Shown: piece by piece, positions 14,204 to 20,736 of the stretch | Position numbering within the stretch: position 1 is the first letter of the stretch | Layout: each line of letters starts with the position of its first letter | Program-made: the position numbers and the translations under genes | The notes under the pieces: generated by a model | Seen by the model: the letters and a program-made list of their open reading frames with translations, nothing else | The model's database searches: none | Told to the model about the DNA's origin: nothing | Assembly (NCBI GenBank): GCA_964483175.1 | Contig: CAZAAT010000041.1 | Span: forward strand, 1-21,316 | Direction: 5' to 3' | Source of the DNA: JAAYHC01 sp964483175 | GTDB taxonomy: Bacteria; Bacillota; UBA5301 | Length of the DNA stretch: 21,316 bases

Positions 14204-16028
14204 TCTGATCGTATTAGATGACCGAGCTTACCAGGTTGACAAAGTAATCTACAGTAAAAAAGATGAAACGCTATTTCTGTTACAAGTAAAGGATGCCAAT
14301 AATCATCAGCGTAGGTGGCTCAAACTCGTTTATGGCCAGGGTGAGTTGTTACAGCAGATTTATCGAGAGGCAAAGGCCCAGGTTCAGTTAGGCTTGGCCC
14401 AATTGCCCAAAGTCTATGACTTTGCCGTAGATGAAGAGAAATTTTGGATGCTGTTCAATTGCCCAGAAGGGATTACCCTTCGCGAATGGATGGCCGAAGT
14501 TGAGCTTGACGAATTGGAGCGAGTGGAGGCTGCTTTGCCGATCTGCATCAGCCTTTGTCAGGCCGTTGAGCAGCTGCATCAAAACAAGTATTTCCACGGT
14601 GATCTTAATCCCGACAATATTGTGCTGGAGGGCGGTGGGACAACCCCTTCCGACCTTAAATTGGCCGACTTTGGCCTGTATAGTTTAACTAATCATTTGA
14701 AGGTTGGTGCTCAGCAGTATTGGGCGCCCGAAAGGGAGTTGTGCGATCAGGCAGAGGCGAACGGGCTGGCCGGACCATGGATTGATCTGTATAGCCTGGG
14801 GTTGATCTGCATTGAGCTATTAACCGGTCGGCTACCGGTTAGATATGCCTATCGTGACAGTATGGAATGGATTAAATTTGAGCGGCCCAGTGAGATGGTG
14901 GCGGGATTTCCCGCCCAACTTGACGCGCCTTTGGTGAAGGCGGTCGCTTATCACAAAGACAATCGCTACCCTTCAATATCTAACCTCCGCGCCGCCCTAC
15001 AAAGAGCCCAAAAATTACTTACAGGCGATAACCAAGAAGCGCCAGCGATTGACTCAACAACCGGCTCATTTGATCTGCGACGCGGTCCGGCCCAGGCTGA
15101 GGGCAGCTTCGGGATATTGTTTGTCTTGTTCATGCTGATCTTCATCGGGACTATTCTCATCTGGGATTCTCCGCATAAGTCGGCAGATGCTAACAATGCA
15201 CTAGTCGAGCAGGCGTTGCCAGCGTCAAGGGAAAAGGTGGACCTTGCTCCGGAGCCGATCGTAGTTATTACGGAGATTGAGACGCTTCCTGATCCCAAGC
15301 CGAATCCAGAGTTCGAGCTTGAACCAATTCTAGTGTCCGAGGCGGTGTTACAACTAGAGTCTGAGCCTGAGGTGGCATGGGAGCCTGAGCTTGAGCTAGA
15401 GTTAGAGTTAGAAGCAGAGCCTGAGCCGGAGTCGGAGTTTGAGTCAGCGGAAACAGAGACAATTCATTCTGATAGTTCGGCTGCCGAAGAGACAAATGAA
15501 AAGTTGGAGCGGTATCAGGCGGCGGTCGAGCGGTATCAGTTAGCGATTCAGTCAGGTGATGAGAACCCTAACGACCAGTTTCGACTGGCAGCGGCCATGT
15601 ATGGCTTGGGTGTTTTGGAAGAAGATCCTGCTTTACTAAGTGGAGCCAGACATGCTTTTTCCACAGCCTTCCAGCAGGGTGCTGATCTCGTGGCTTGTGA
15701 GTTAGCCTTTCGGGCTACTGAGCTGTGTATAGCAATATTAGATGGGGGTCACGGCACCGCAGCTCAGTTGGCCCGGATTCATAATACACTCATGAAGGCG
15801 AAAAATCGCGTGATGTCCCGAGAAGGAACGGTCTGTGCGGACTGGGCTTTTCTGGTACAACTTAGCCTGGCTTATCAGCACATGTTTAGCGTTGCTGATG
15901 TAATTAACGAGGTGGAAAATCTGAATGCTTTACTGACTATTGAACAGAAAGAGTTTCTAAACCAGCTTACCGCGAGCGATGACTGTTTACTGCCGGTAAA
16001 CGAAGTATTGCACTTTCTGAGTCTATGA
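14190..16028 (+). CDS. Membrane-spanning Hanks-type Ser/Thr protein kinase with Glu-rich repeat
   Basis: 612 aa from GTG 14190; no other start fits because a TGA lies in frame at 14172-14174. The kinase domain (about 10-285) has the likely catalytic Lys 45 (WLKL), an EAK helix, HGDLNPDN (136-143) with catalytic Asp 138, ADFG with Asp 160, and WAPERE. The glycine-rich loop is not recognisable, and the usual HRD Arg is Gly, so activation-loop control may differ. One membrane helix (about 306-327) follows. Residues about 350-430 are acidic, with alternating Glu-X (EPELELELE and similar), probably an extended envelope stalk. The last 175 residues are helical, possibly TPR-like, and unassigned. 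There are no PASTA repeats. Expected role: phosphorylation of cytoplasmic Ser/Thr in response to an envelope signal. Confidence 0.88.
   Translation: MRVGDLIVLDDRAYQVDKVIYSKKDETLFLLQVKDANNHQRRWLKLVYGQGELLQQIYREAKAQVQLGLAQLPKVYDFAVDEEKFWMLFNCPEGITLREWMAEVELDELERVEAALPICISLCQAVEQLHQNKYFHGDLNPDNIVLEGGGTTPSDLKLADFGLYSLTNHLKVGAQQYWAPERELCDQAEANGLAGPWIDLYSLGLICIELLTGRLPVRYAYRDSMEWIKFERPSEMVAGFPAQLDAPLVKAVAYHKDNRYPSISNLRAALQRAQKLLTGDNQEAPAIDSTTGSFDLRRGPAQAEGSFGILFVLFMLIFIGTILIWDSPHKSADANNALVEQALPASREKVDLAPEPIVVITEIETLPDPKPNPEFELEPILVSEAVLQLESEPEVAWEPELELELELEAEPEPESEFESAETETIHSDSSAAEETNEKLERYQAAVERYQLAIQSGDENPNDQFRLAAAMYGLGVLEEDPALLSGARHAFSTAFQQGADLVACELAFRATELCIAILDGGHGTAAQLARIHNTLMKAKNRVMSREGTVCADWAFLVQLSLAYQHMFSVADVINEVENLNALLTIEQKEFLNQLTASDDCLLPVNEVLHFLSL
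15361..15447 (+). repeat. Degenerate GAG-NNN hexanucleotide repeat coding for alternating Glu
   Basis: A run of GAG alternating with CCT, CTT, CTA, TTA, CCG, TCG, TTT and TCA codons gives a 6-bp periodic tract inside the kinase gene. It encodes an alternating Glu-Pro / Glu-Leu / Glu-Ser segment. Such tracts expand and contract easily by slippage in steps of two residues without breaking the frame, so stalk length may vary between strains. Confidence 0.75.
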
Positions 16029-16078
16029 GTTAATCCAAGCACTTTTTACGGAAAAAATAAAAAATAGCAAAATTAGCC

Positions 16079-16107
16079 TTTACAACCAAAGTAATATCGG
16101 CTATAAT
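16079..16107 (+). promoter_or_regulatory. Near-consensus sigma-A promoter
   Basis: TTTACA (16079-16084) and a perfect TATAAT (16102-16107) are separated by exactly 17 bases. Transcription should start near 16114, about 37 bases before the GTG of the small membrane protein. It is one of the best-matching housekeeping promoters visible in the window. Confidence 0.8.
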
Positions 16108-16150
16108 ACATAACAGTAATAGTTATCGTTATTAATAGGAGGGTTCACTT

Positions 16151-16384
16151 GTGTTTGCTAATTACAGTTTTCTATTCTTTTTGGTGATCGCGGTTCCTTT
16201 GGTGGTTGTGACTTTGGTAAACACCTTAGATTGGTTGATGTCGCGGAAGTTGAAACTATCCTTTAATTCGGTCGACGTTACCAAAGAATCTGTTCAAGCC
16301 ATGGGCGTATCATATCTGGTTTTTGGGGTAACGGTGGCTTTACAGCTTTTCTTTCTGATTACAGCTTTTGGTGCGGTGCTGTAA
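16151..16384 (+). CDS. Small two-helix membrane protein, function unknown
   Basis: 77 aa from GTG 16151, nine bases after an AGGAGGG ribosome binding site. Two hydrophobic helices (about 5-28 and 55-75) flank a short polar, basic segment (SRKLKLSFNSVDVTKESVQ). It has its own near-consensus promoter and its own terminator, so it is a stand-alone, probably well-expressed gene. No family is recognised. Short two-helix proteins often act as subunits or regulators of larger membrane complexes, but nothing here identifies a partner. Confidence 0.72.
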   Translation: MFANYSFLFFLVIAVPLVVVTLVNTLDWLMSRKLKLSFNSVDVTKESVQAMGVSYLVFGVTVALQLFFLITAFGAVL

Positions 16385-16414
16385 CGAAATATGCACTAGA
16401 ACAATTGCTTTCGC

Positions 16415-16455
16415 TTCATAGTACCTTCATAGTACCTTCGTGGTACTATTTTTTT
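16415..16455 (+). terminator. Terminator with a tandemly duplicated 5' arm
   Basis: ATAGTACC (16429-16436) and GGTACTAT (16442-16449) form a perfect 8-bp stem with a TTCGT loop, followed by a T-run to about 16455. The 11-mer TTCATAGTACC occurs twice back to back (16415-16425 and 16426-16436), so either copy of the 5' arm can pair with the single 3' arm. It terminates the small membrane protein gene. Confidence 0.85.
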
Positions 16456-16458
16456 ACC

Positions 16459-16478
16459 TATAAAATGACAGATGTCCC
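16459..16478 (+). promoter_or_regulatory. Shared motif copy B: TATAAAAT overlapping TGACAGATGTCCC
   Basis: TATAAAAT (16459-16466) leads straight into TGACAGATGTCCC (16466-16478), with palindromic arms GACA/TGTC. It lies 105 bases before the ATG of the HD-GYP gene at 16584. Copy A has the same two blocks, with the TGACA block shifted by two bases. A ten-base word GAAGGACGAT at 16504-16513 also recurs in the leader of the gene at 1379 (1266-1275). Confidence 0.5.
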
Positions 16479-16583
16479 AATTTTTATCTAAATTCCCTAA
16501 GATGAAGGACGATCATGTATTTTTTCAGAATAGGGTGATTACTTTGGTTGGCGAATAAAAACTGAAAGGTAGGATTTCGCCAA

Positions 16584-17171
16584 ATGAATCCCGAACTGAT
16601 TTTGAACGGCAGAATTCTCGATATCCTGGATCGATTTGATCCCACAACTGCGTTGCATTGTAAAAGGGTGTCGATACTTTGTGAAGCCATCGGAGCGGGT
16701 TTTGGCCTCCCCAAGGAGGATTTGACCCTCCTATCTCTGGCCGGTCTATTACACGATCTGGGCATGATCGCTATTCCAAAGTCAATTCTGCTAAAATCAA
16801 ATGCGCTTTCTGCTGGTGAATATGCTGTGCTAAAAATGCATGTGGATACGGGAGCAGTGATCGCAGAGGCTGCAGAATATGGTCAAGCTGTGGTCGGTGT
16901 CATCCAGCAGCATCATGAGAGGTTAGATGGTTCGGGTTATCCTCACGGGCTTGTGGGCGAGCAAATCGATTGGTTTAGCCGGATTGTAGCGGTTGCCGAT
17001 GTTTACACGGCAATGACCTCTGATCGCCCATACAGGAGAGCTTTAACTGAACAGATGGCGATTAACGAGCTCAATCAGGACAACAAATTCGATATCGAGG
17101 TTGTTAACGTCTTAGAGCTAATCCTGGCCTCCCCAAGTGGTAAGAAATTTCGAGCTGTCTCCGGTATTTGA
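16584..17171 (+). CDS. Stand-alone HD-GYP protein with an altered catalytic-site residue
   Basis: 195 aa forming a single HD-GYP domain, collinear with the protein at 4195. HD at 57-58, HH at 110-111, HHERLDGSGYP and the VADVY Asp are all present, so the metal site looks complete. The residue after HDLG is Met 61 rather than the near-invariant Lys found in the other three HD-GYP domains of the window. In known structures this Lys contacts the c-di-GMP phosphate, so activity may be reduced or altered (inference). The ribosome binding site is AGGTAGGA, nine bases upstream. The skp-like gene starts 30 bases after its stop, so the two are probably co-transcribed. Confidence 0.9.
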   Translation: MNPELILNGRILDILDRFDPTTALHCKRVSILCEAIGAGFGLPKEDLTLLSLAGLLHDLGMIAIPKSILLKSNALSAGEYAVLKMHVDTGAVIAEAAEYGQAVVGVIQQHHERLDGSGYPHGLVGEQIDWFSRIVAVADVYTAMTSDRPYRRALTEQMAINELNQDNKFDIEVVNVLELILASPSGKKFRAVSGI

Positions 17172-17201
17172 ATTGTGTCAACTAATGAGGAGGCATTATT
17201 G

Positions 17202-17717
17202 ATGAAGAAAGTATGGCGATTGTTGGTTCTGGTAACGGTTGTTGTTCTGGCGGCTCCGGCAGCTTTGGCTCTCGAAGCTAAGGTTGGAGTACTGGACTTA
17301 AATCAGGTACTCGAGCAATCTGAAGCCGGAAAAGTAGCCACTGCCGAGCTGGCGGCATTGGTCGAAAGCAAACAGAGGCTCGTCGATGAAATGGGTGCGG
17401 TTATTGACAAGCTCAATCTCGAATTGCTTGCCAAGGCTGATTCGCTCCCGCAAAATGAGAGAGAGGCTAAGCAAGCCGAGCTAGAGCAACTAATCGCGGA
17501 TTACCAGCAAACAGCCGCCCAAGCTGAGGCCGAGATTCAAGGGCGGGCTCAGGAACTGCAACACCAGATTTTAGCCGAAATCGGGGAAGTGTTGCGATTT
17601 ATCGGCGAGCGTGATGGGTACATGGTGATTCTTGATGTCACGATGGTGCACTATTACTCACCGGTGAGTGACATTACTGCTGAGGTAATCCGGACTTATA
17701 ATGAAGCTAGGAACTAA
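17202..17717 (+). CDS. Skp/OmpH-like periplasmic chaperone
   Basis: 171 aa from ATG 17202, nine bases after GAGGAGG. A GTG at 17175 in the same frame would put the signal peptide inside the protein and lacks a ribosome binding site. A signal peptide (MKKVWRLLVLVT..., cleavage near ALALE) is followed by the OmpH hallmark KVGVLDLNQVLEQSEAGK, then a long charged coiled coil (about 50-125) and a final strand segment (GYMVILDVTMVHYYSPVSDIT). This is the classic Skp jellyfish layout. Skp carries unfolded outer-membrane proteins across the periplasm, so its presence implies an outer membrane. It follows the HD-GYP gene and precedes a terminator. Confidence 0.88.
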   Translation: MKKVWRLLVLVTVVVLAAPAALALEAKVGVLDLNQVLEQSEAGKVATAELAALVESKQRLVDEMGAVIDKLNLELLAKADSLPQNEREAKQAELEQLIADYQQTAAQAEAEIQGRAQELQHQILAEIGEVLRFIGERDGYMVILDVTMVHYYSPVSDITAEVIRTYNEARN

Positions 17718-17741
17718 CGGAAACCCGAGTAATCTGTTTGC

Positions 17742-17786
17742 CAAAGCGCCTCGGAGATAAGATCCGGAAATGGGGCGCTTTGTGTA
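17742..17786 (+). terminator. Intrinsic terminator after the skp-like gene
   Basis: CAAAGCGCC (17742-17750) and GGCGCTTTG (17774-17782) form a perfect 9-bp stem around a 23-nt loop that contains a small TCCGGA palindrome. A modest T-containing tract follows. It ends the HD-GYP/skp transcript. Confidence 0.65.
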
Positions 17787-17886
17787 TTTAACGATATTTT
17801 GCACGTATCTTTATTGCGGAAGGGAATATTACCAATTTAGTTAATATCTACTTTGAAGGATTACAACCGAGAGGGATCGGGATAAG

Positions 17887-18242
17887 ATGATTCTTTCCGG
17901 GACAGAACGAAGCAAATTATGCGCGTTTTTCAACTCGTACATGTATAGCGTGCTAGGACGCGGGCCGCGCGAAGTTAAAGTTGTCTCTCGAGATGACACC
18001 ATAGAAGTCATCGCCACAGGGGTATTAACGCCAATTGAAAAACATATTACCGGATCTGCCAGGATGCAACACTAATCCATAAACTCCGGTCTGATATCTT
18101 CGAAGCATCGTTTGAACAATTCCGCCAAGAGTTTGAAGCAGAACTAGGCTTTAATCTCGTCGAACTATCCAGCTATACGGATTGTGAATCTGATACGCGA
18201 ATTTTCGTGTTTAAAATAAATAGATTGGACCAAACGAATTAG
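17887..18242 (+). pseudogene. DUF2294/MpsC-family gene broken by a frameshift
   Basis: The first frame opens MILSGTERSKLCAFFNSYMY, passes through GRGPREVKVVSRDDTIEVIATGVLTPIEKHI and ends at TAA 18073-18075. The frame one base back continues from CAG 18060 as QDATLIHKLRSDIFEASFE, then ELGFNLVELSSYTDCESDTRIFVFKIN, to TAG 18240-18242. Joined, the two give about 118 residues with the complete order of motifs expected for DUF2294 (Pfam MpsC), including the GKGPKEVKV-like, GVLTP-EK and SSYTD-DTRIF blocks. Loss of one base around GCCAGG (18057-18062) explains the break. No slippery heptamer is visible, so programmed shifting is unlikely. It is either a recent pseudogene or a sequencing error. Relatives include MpsC of the bicarbonate-linked MpsABC system. 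Confidence 0.8.
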
Positions 18243-18260
18243 GATCCAGCTTTTGCGTAG

Positions 18261-18302
18261 AACCAGAATTTTTCTAGTTTCACAGGAGAATTGTGGTTTT
18301 TT
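18261..18302 (+). terminator. Probable terminator after the DUF2294 pseudogene
   Basis: AACCAGAATT (18261-18270) pairs with AATTGTGGTT (18289-18298), ten positions with one G-G mismatch, followed by a run of T residues (to 18302). It starts 19 bases after the restored stop codon of the DUF2294 frame. Confidence 0.6.
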
Positions 18303-18352
18303 CTTGCTTAGGCTGACTGAATATGACAGCTGGTCCAACAATTAAACCATTT

Positions 18353-18371
18353 TTGTCAATATATCTGACAA
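18353..18371 (+). promoter_or_regulatory. Candidate operator and promoter of the XRE regulator
   Basis: TTGTCA (18353-18358) and TGACAA (18366-18371) form a perfect 6-bp inverted repeat with a 7-nt spacer. The first arm also serves as a -35 hexamer for a TGTAAA -10-like hexamer (18377-18382), 18 bases on. An inverted repeat over the -35 and spacer just upstream of an XRE gene is the usual arrangement for autorepression. Confidence 0.5.
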
Positions 18372-18421
18372 TTGGTTGTAAATTCTGCAATTTTTCGTAA
18401 AATTAGGAAGTGGGTGGGAAA

Positions 18422-18724
18422 GTGAGTTTTGCGAAGCGATTAGTTTATTTGCGCCGGAGACAAGGCCTGACCCAAGCTAAGCTGGCAGAGAAATTATGTA
18501 TCTCCCGCTCTTGCCTCTCGGGTATCGAATCGGGCAGACGCGACCCCAACCTAGATACGCTCATCAGGTTAGCTGATTACTTTGATGTTTCGGTCGACTA
18601 TTTGCTCGGTCGCAGTAATCTGCCGATTTTGCAGCGTGGTCTCACCGCCAACCGGAGCCCCGAGGAGGTCTTAGATCTGATTGCTTCATTAATTAAGCAG
18701 TGTAGAAAAGATTCAGCAGTCTAG
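18422..18724 (+). CDS. XRE-family helix-turn-helix transcriptional regulator
   Basis: 100 aa from GTG 18422. An upstream GTG at 18410 overlaps the AGGAAG ribosome binding site. Residues 1-60 form a standard HTH_3 domain: FAKRLVYLRRRQGLTQAKLA, then the recognition helix around ISRSCLSGIESGRRDPNLDTLIRLADYF, closing with DVSVDYLLGRS. The C-terminal 35 residues are short and helical, probably for dimerisation, and no peptidase or sensor domain is present. It is a DNA-binding repressor of the SinR/phage-repressor type. An inverted repeat in its own promoter suggests autoregulation. The c-di-GMP riboswitch of the chemoreceptor gene starts about ten bases after its stop, so read-through into the riboswitch is possible. 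Confidence 0.9.
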   Translation: MSFAKRLVYLRRRQGLTQAKLAEKLCISRSCLSGIESGRRDPNLDTLIRLADYFDVSVDYLLGRSNLPILQRGLTANRSPEEVLDLIASLIKQCRKDSAV

Positions 18725-18734
18725 AAAACCGAGA

Positions 18735-18826
18735 TGAAAGATTGGCAAACCCATCGAAAGGTGGGGGCGCAAAGCTATGGGCCTACAACCAATTTGGTCA
18801 TGGTTGCCAAGTTGCGCAAGTGAACC
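18735..18826 (+). promoter_or_regulatory. Cyclic-di-GMP class I (GEMM-I) riboswitch
   Basis: The core matches the GEMM-I consensus: GGCAAACC, then a hairpin with CCCATC / GGTGGG arms closed by a GAAA tetraloop, then GGCGCAAAGC, TATGGGCCTAC (tetraloop receptor side), a second hairpin ACCAA...TTGGT, and GGTTGCCAAG on the 3' side. The base before CAAACC is G, as in c-di-GMP rather than cGAMP-sensing members (from memory of the class). An intrinsic terminator follows directly, and a chemoreceptor gene follows that. The outer boundaries are approximate. Confidence 0.92.
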
Positions 18827-18827
18827 G

Positions 18828-18857
18828 AAAACAGGTGGCTGGCCGCCTGTTTTTTTT
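18828..18857 (+). terminator. Expression-platform terminator of the c-di-GMP riboswitch
   Basis: AAAACAGGTGG (18828-18838) and CCGCCTGTTTT (18843-18853) pair with one G-U over a CTGG loop, followed by a T-tract to 18857. It ends 38 bases before the chemoreceptor ATG. It lies directly after the aptamer, so ligand binding would favour or prevent its formation. Which of the two cannot be decided by eye. Confidence 0.88.
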
Positions 18858-18895
18858 CTTCAGTTTAAACTAGAGCAGGGAAGGTGCGCAAAGAA

Positions 18896-20596
18896 ATGGG
18901 AGTGCTTAGGAACTGGAAGGTGCAAACAAAGCTCAGAGCCTTAATTGTATTCATGATTGCTGCCATGGGAACGCTCGGTCTGTATAACATCAAAACAATA
19001 ACAGATATCGCCGATGCGGGAAATGAGATCTACGAAACAAATCTCCGATCGGTGGAAAATGTACTCCAAGCTAAAGCTGCATTTTTGAGCATGTCTACCG
19101 CTGTTTATCAGCACATTACCGCTACTACCGTCGGTGAGCTGGAGTTCTTTGGCCAAGCTATTTTTGATAGCTATGACCAGGTACTGGAGAGCCTGGCGGC
19201 TCAAGCAGCCATTAGCCTTAATACCCAACGCTTAGAAAAACTCGAGAATTTACTTCAAGAGTACCGTAAAGGACTGGATGATTTGCTCGCTGCCTCCGCC
19301 AATATGGAAAAGGATGAGGCGCTTAGGCAAACTTTGCAGCTCAGACCGCTTAGGCAAGAAGCGCAACAGACGATCGATGAGGCAGCAAAAGATTATATCG
19401 AATTAGCTGAGCAACAAGCGCGTGCTAATAAAGAAATGAGCGCAAAGTCGCAACTGTATAGCCTGCTTGCCTTGGCGGTTGCGGCCTTTCTCTCACTCAC
19501 ATTTGGCTTTTTTATCTTCAATTCAATCGTCAATCCAGTTAAAGACGTTCAGCAAATTGCCGAGGCTTTGGCCAACGGTGATTTGACCAATAAAATAGCT
19601 TCTGTCGCCAAGGATGAGATAGGCCTGATGGCTGCGGCATTAAACCAGGCCATCGATAATCTGCAGGCCCTTGTGCGGCGCGTGGTCGAAACTGCAGAGC
19701 AGATCGCAACCTCTTCAGAGGAGCTTTCTGCTTCGACGGGTGAGGTCGGTCAAGCCACCCAGCAGGTCACTGATACAATTAGCCAACTGGCAACGGGAAC
19801 TGATGAACAGGCTAAGGCGGCTCAAACGACAAGCCAGATTGTCGAAGAGATGTCAACCTCAATTCAACAGGTCGCGGCGTCAGCGAAACAGATGGCTGCT
19901 GATGCAAATTTGGTTGTTCAAACCTCGGAACGAGGCCAAACGCTGGTTAACGAGGCGATGAAACAGATTAATGCCATCGCCGAGGCAACTGCGCAGACGG
20001 CCTTTGCGGTGAATGCTCTGGGCGGAATGTCGGAGCAAATTGGCCAAATTGTCGACGTAATTACCGGTATTGCCGATCAGACCAACTTGCTCGCCCTAAA
20101 CGCCGCCATTGAAGCAGCGCGGGCTGGCCAACAGGGACGGGGTTTTGCCGTTGTAGCCGAAGAGGTGCGCAAACTGGCAGAACAATCGCGCCAGGCTGCT
20201 GAGCAGATCTCCGGATTAATTGCTAAAACTCAGTCCGAAACAGTTAAAGCAGTTCAAGCTATGGAAAAAGGCAGTGAGCAAGTATCTACAGGTATTAGCG
20301 TGGTCTCAGAGACCGGCGAGGCTTTTGCTGCCATCATTGATGCAGTCCGGATGGTGGTCGGACTGATCCAGGAAGTGAATGTCGCCAGCCAACAGTTATC
20401 TCGTGGCAGTGATGGGGTGGTTAACGCCGTTGAGAGCATGGCTGCCACTGCGCAAGAGTCTGCAGCCAGTGTGGAGGAGATTTCTGCCAGCGCTGAGGAG
20501 CAAAACGCCTCAGTTGAGGAGATCGCTGCTGCCACCGAATCTTTGGCTGAGATGGGAGAAGAACTGCAAAAGGCGGTTCGTATCTTCAAACTTTAG
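18896..20596 (+). CDS. Methyl-accepting chemotaxis protein
   Basis: 566 aa from ATG 18896. A GTG at 18884 overlaps the GGGAAGG ribosome binding site. A first membrane helix (about 10-30) precedes a helical sensor of about 155 residues of the four-helix-bundle type with no recognisable pocket motif. A second helix (about 186-206) leads to HAMP (207-260, NPVKDVQQIAEALANGDL). The long coiled-coil signalling domain has the conserved tip DQTNLLALNAAIEAARAGQQ, then GRGFAVVAEEVRKLAEQS (about 394-431). No C-terminal CheR-binding pentapeptide is present. It senses an envelope signal and controls CheA. The gene lies directly behind a c-di-GMP riboswitch, so its level is tied to the same messenger as the GGDEF/HD-GYP enzymes here. 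Confidence 0.94.
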   Translation: MGVLRNWKVQTKLRALIVFMIAAMGTLGLYNIKTITDIADAGNEIYETNLRSVENVLQAKAAFLSMSTAVYQHITATTVGELEFFGQAIFDSYDQVLESLAAQAAISLNTQRLEKLENLLQEYRKGLDDLLAASANMEKDEALRQTLQLRPLRQEAQQTIDEAAKDYIELAEQQARANKEMSAKSQLYSLLALAVAAFLSLTFGFFIFNSIVNPVKDVQQIAEALANGDLTNKIASVAKDEIGLMAAALNQAIDNLQALVRRVVETAEQIATSSEELSASTGEVGQATQQVTDTISQLATGTDEQAKAAQTTSQIVEEMSTSIQQVAASAKQMAADANLVVQTSERGQTLVNEAMKQINAIAEATAQTAFAVNALGGMSEQIGQIVDVITGIADQTNLLALNAAIEAARAGQQGRGFAVVAEEVRKLAEQSRQAAEQISGLIAKTQSETVKAVQAMEKGSEQVSTGISVVSETGEAFAAIIDAVRMVVGLIQEVNVASQQLSRGSDGVVNAVESMAATAQESAASVEEISASAEEQNASVEEIAAATESLAEMGEELQKAVRIFKL

Positions 20597-20623
20597 GTTA
20601 CCAGCGCCATCCCCCCCCACCCT

Positions 20624-20655
20624 AGCCTGCTACCAAAATGTAGCAGGCTTTTTTT
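20624..20655 (+). terminator. Intrinsic terminator after the chemoreceptor gene
   Basis: AGCCTGCTA (20624-20632) and TAGCAGGCT (20641-20649) form a perfect 9-bp stem with an 8-nt loop, followed by T20650-T20655. A run of eight C residues (20611-20618) lies just before it. Confidence 0.9.
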
Positions 20656-20666
20656 AATATAGTATA

Positions 20667-20694
20667 TTGACAGTCATAGTAATATGAATAATAA
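20667..20694 (+). promoter_or_regulatory. Probable promoter of the padR gene
   Basis: A consensus TTGACA (20667-20672) is followed after 16 bases by TAATAA (20689-20694) in a very AT-rich stretch. It sits about 40-70 bases before the padR ATG and directly after the chemoreceptor terminator. PadR proteins commonly repress their own promoter, but no clear palindrome could be assigned. Confidence 0.5.
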
Positions 20695-20736
20695 TATACA
20701 TAGGCAGACATAGTTTTCTCTCGGGGAGGTGGAGGG

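Noticed and set aside
15268..15495. Minus-strand open frame opposite the Glu-rich kinase segment
   Set aside because: It is a shadow of the repetitive GAG-NNN tract, with low-complexity Pro/Ala/Leu/Thr composition and no ribosome binding site.
18057..18075. Programmed -1 frameshift in the DUF2294 gene
   Set aside because: No slippery heptamer and no downstream pseudoknot or hairpin were seen; mutation or sequencing error is simpler.
20611..20618. Run of eight C residues
   Set aside because: It lies between the stop codon and terminator of the chemoreceptor gene, so phase variation by slippage would affect no reading frame.
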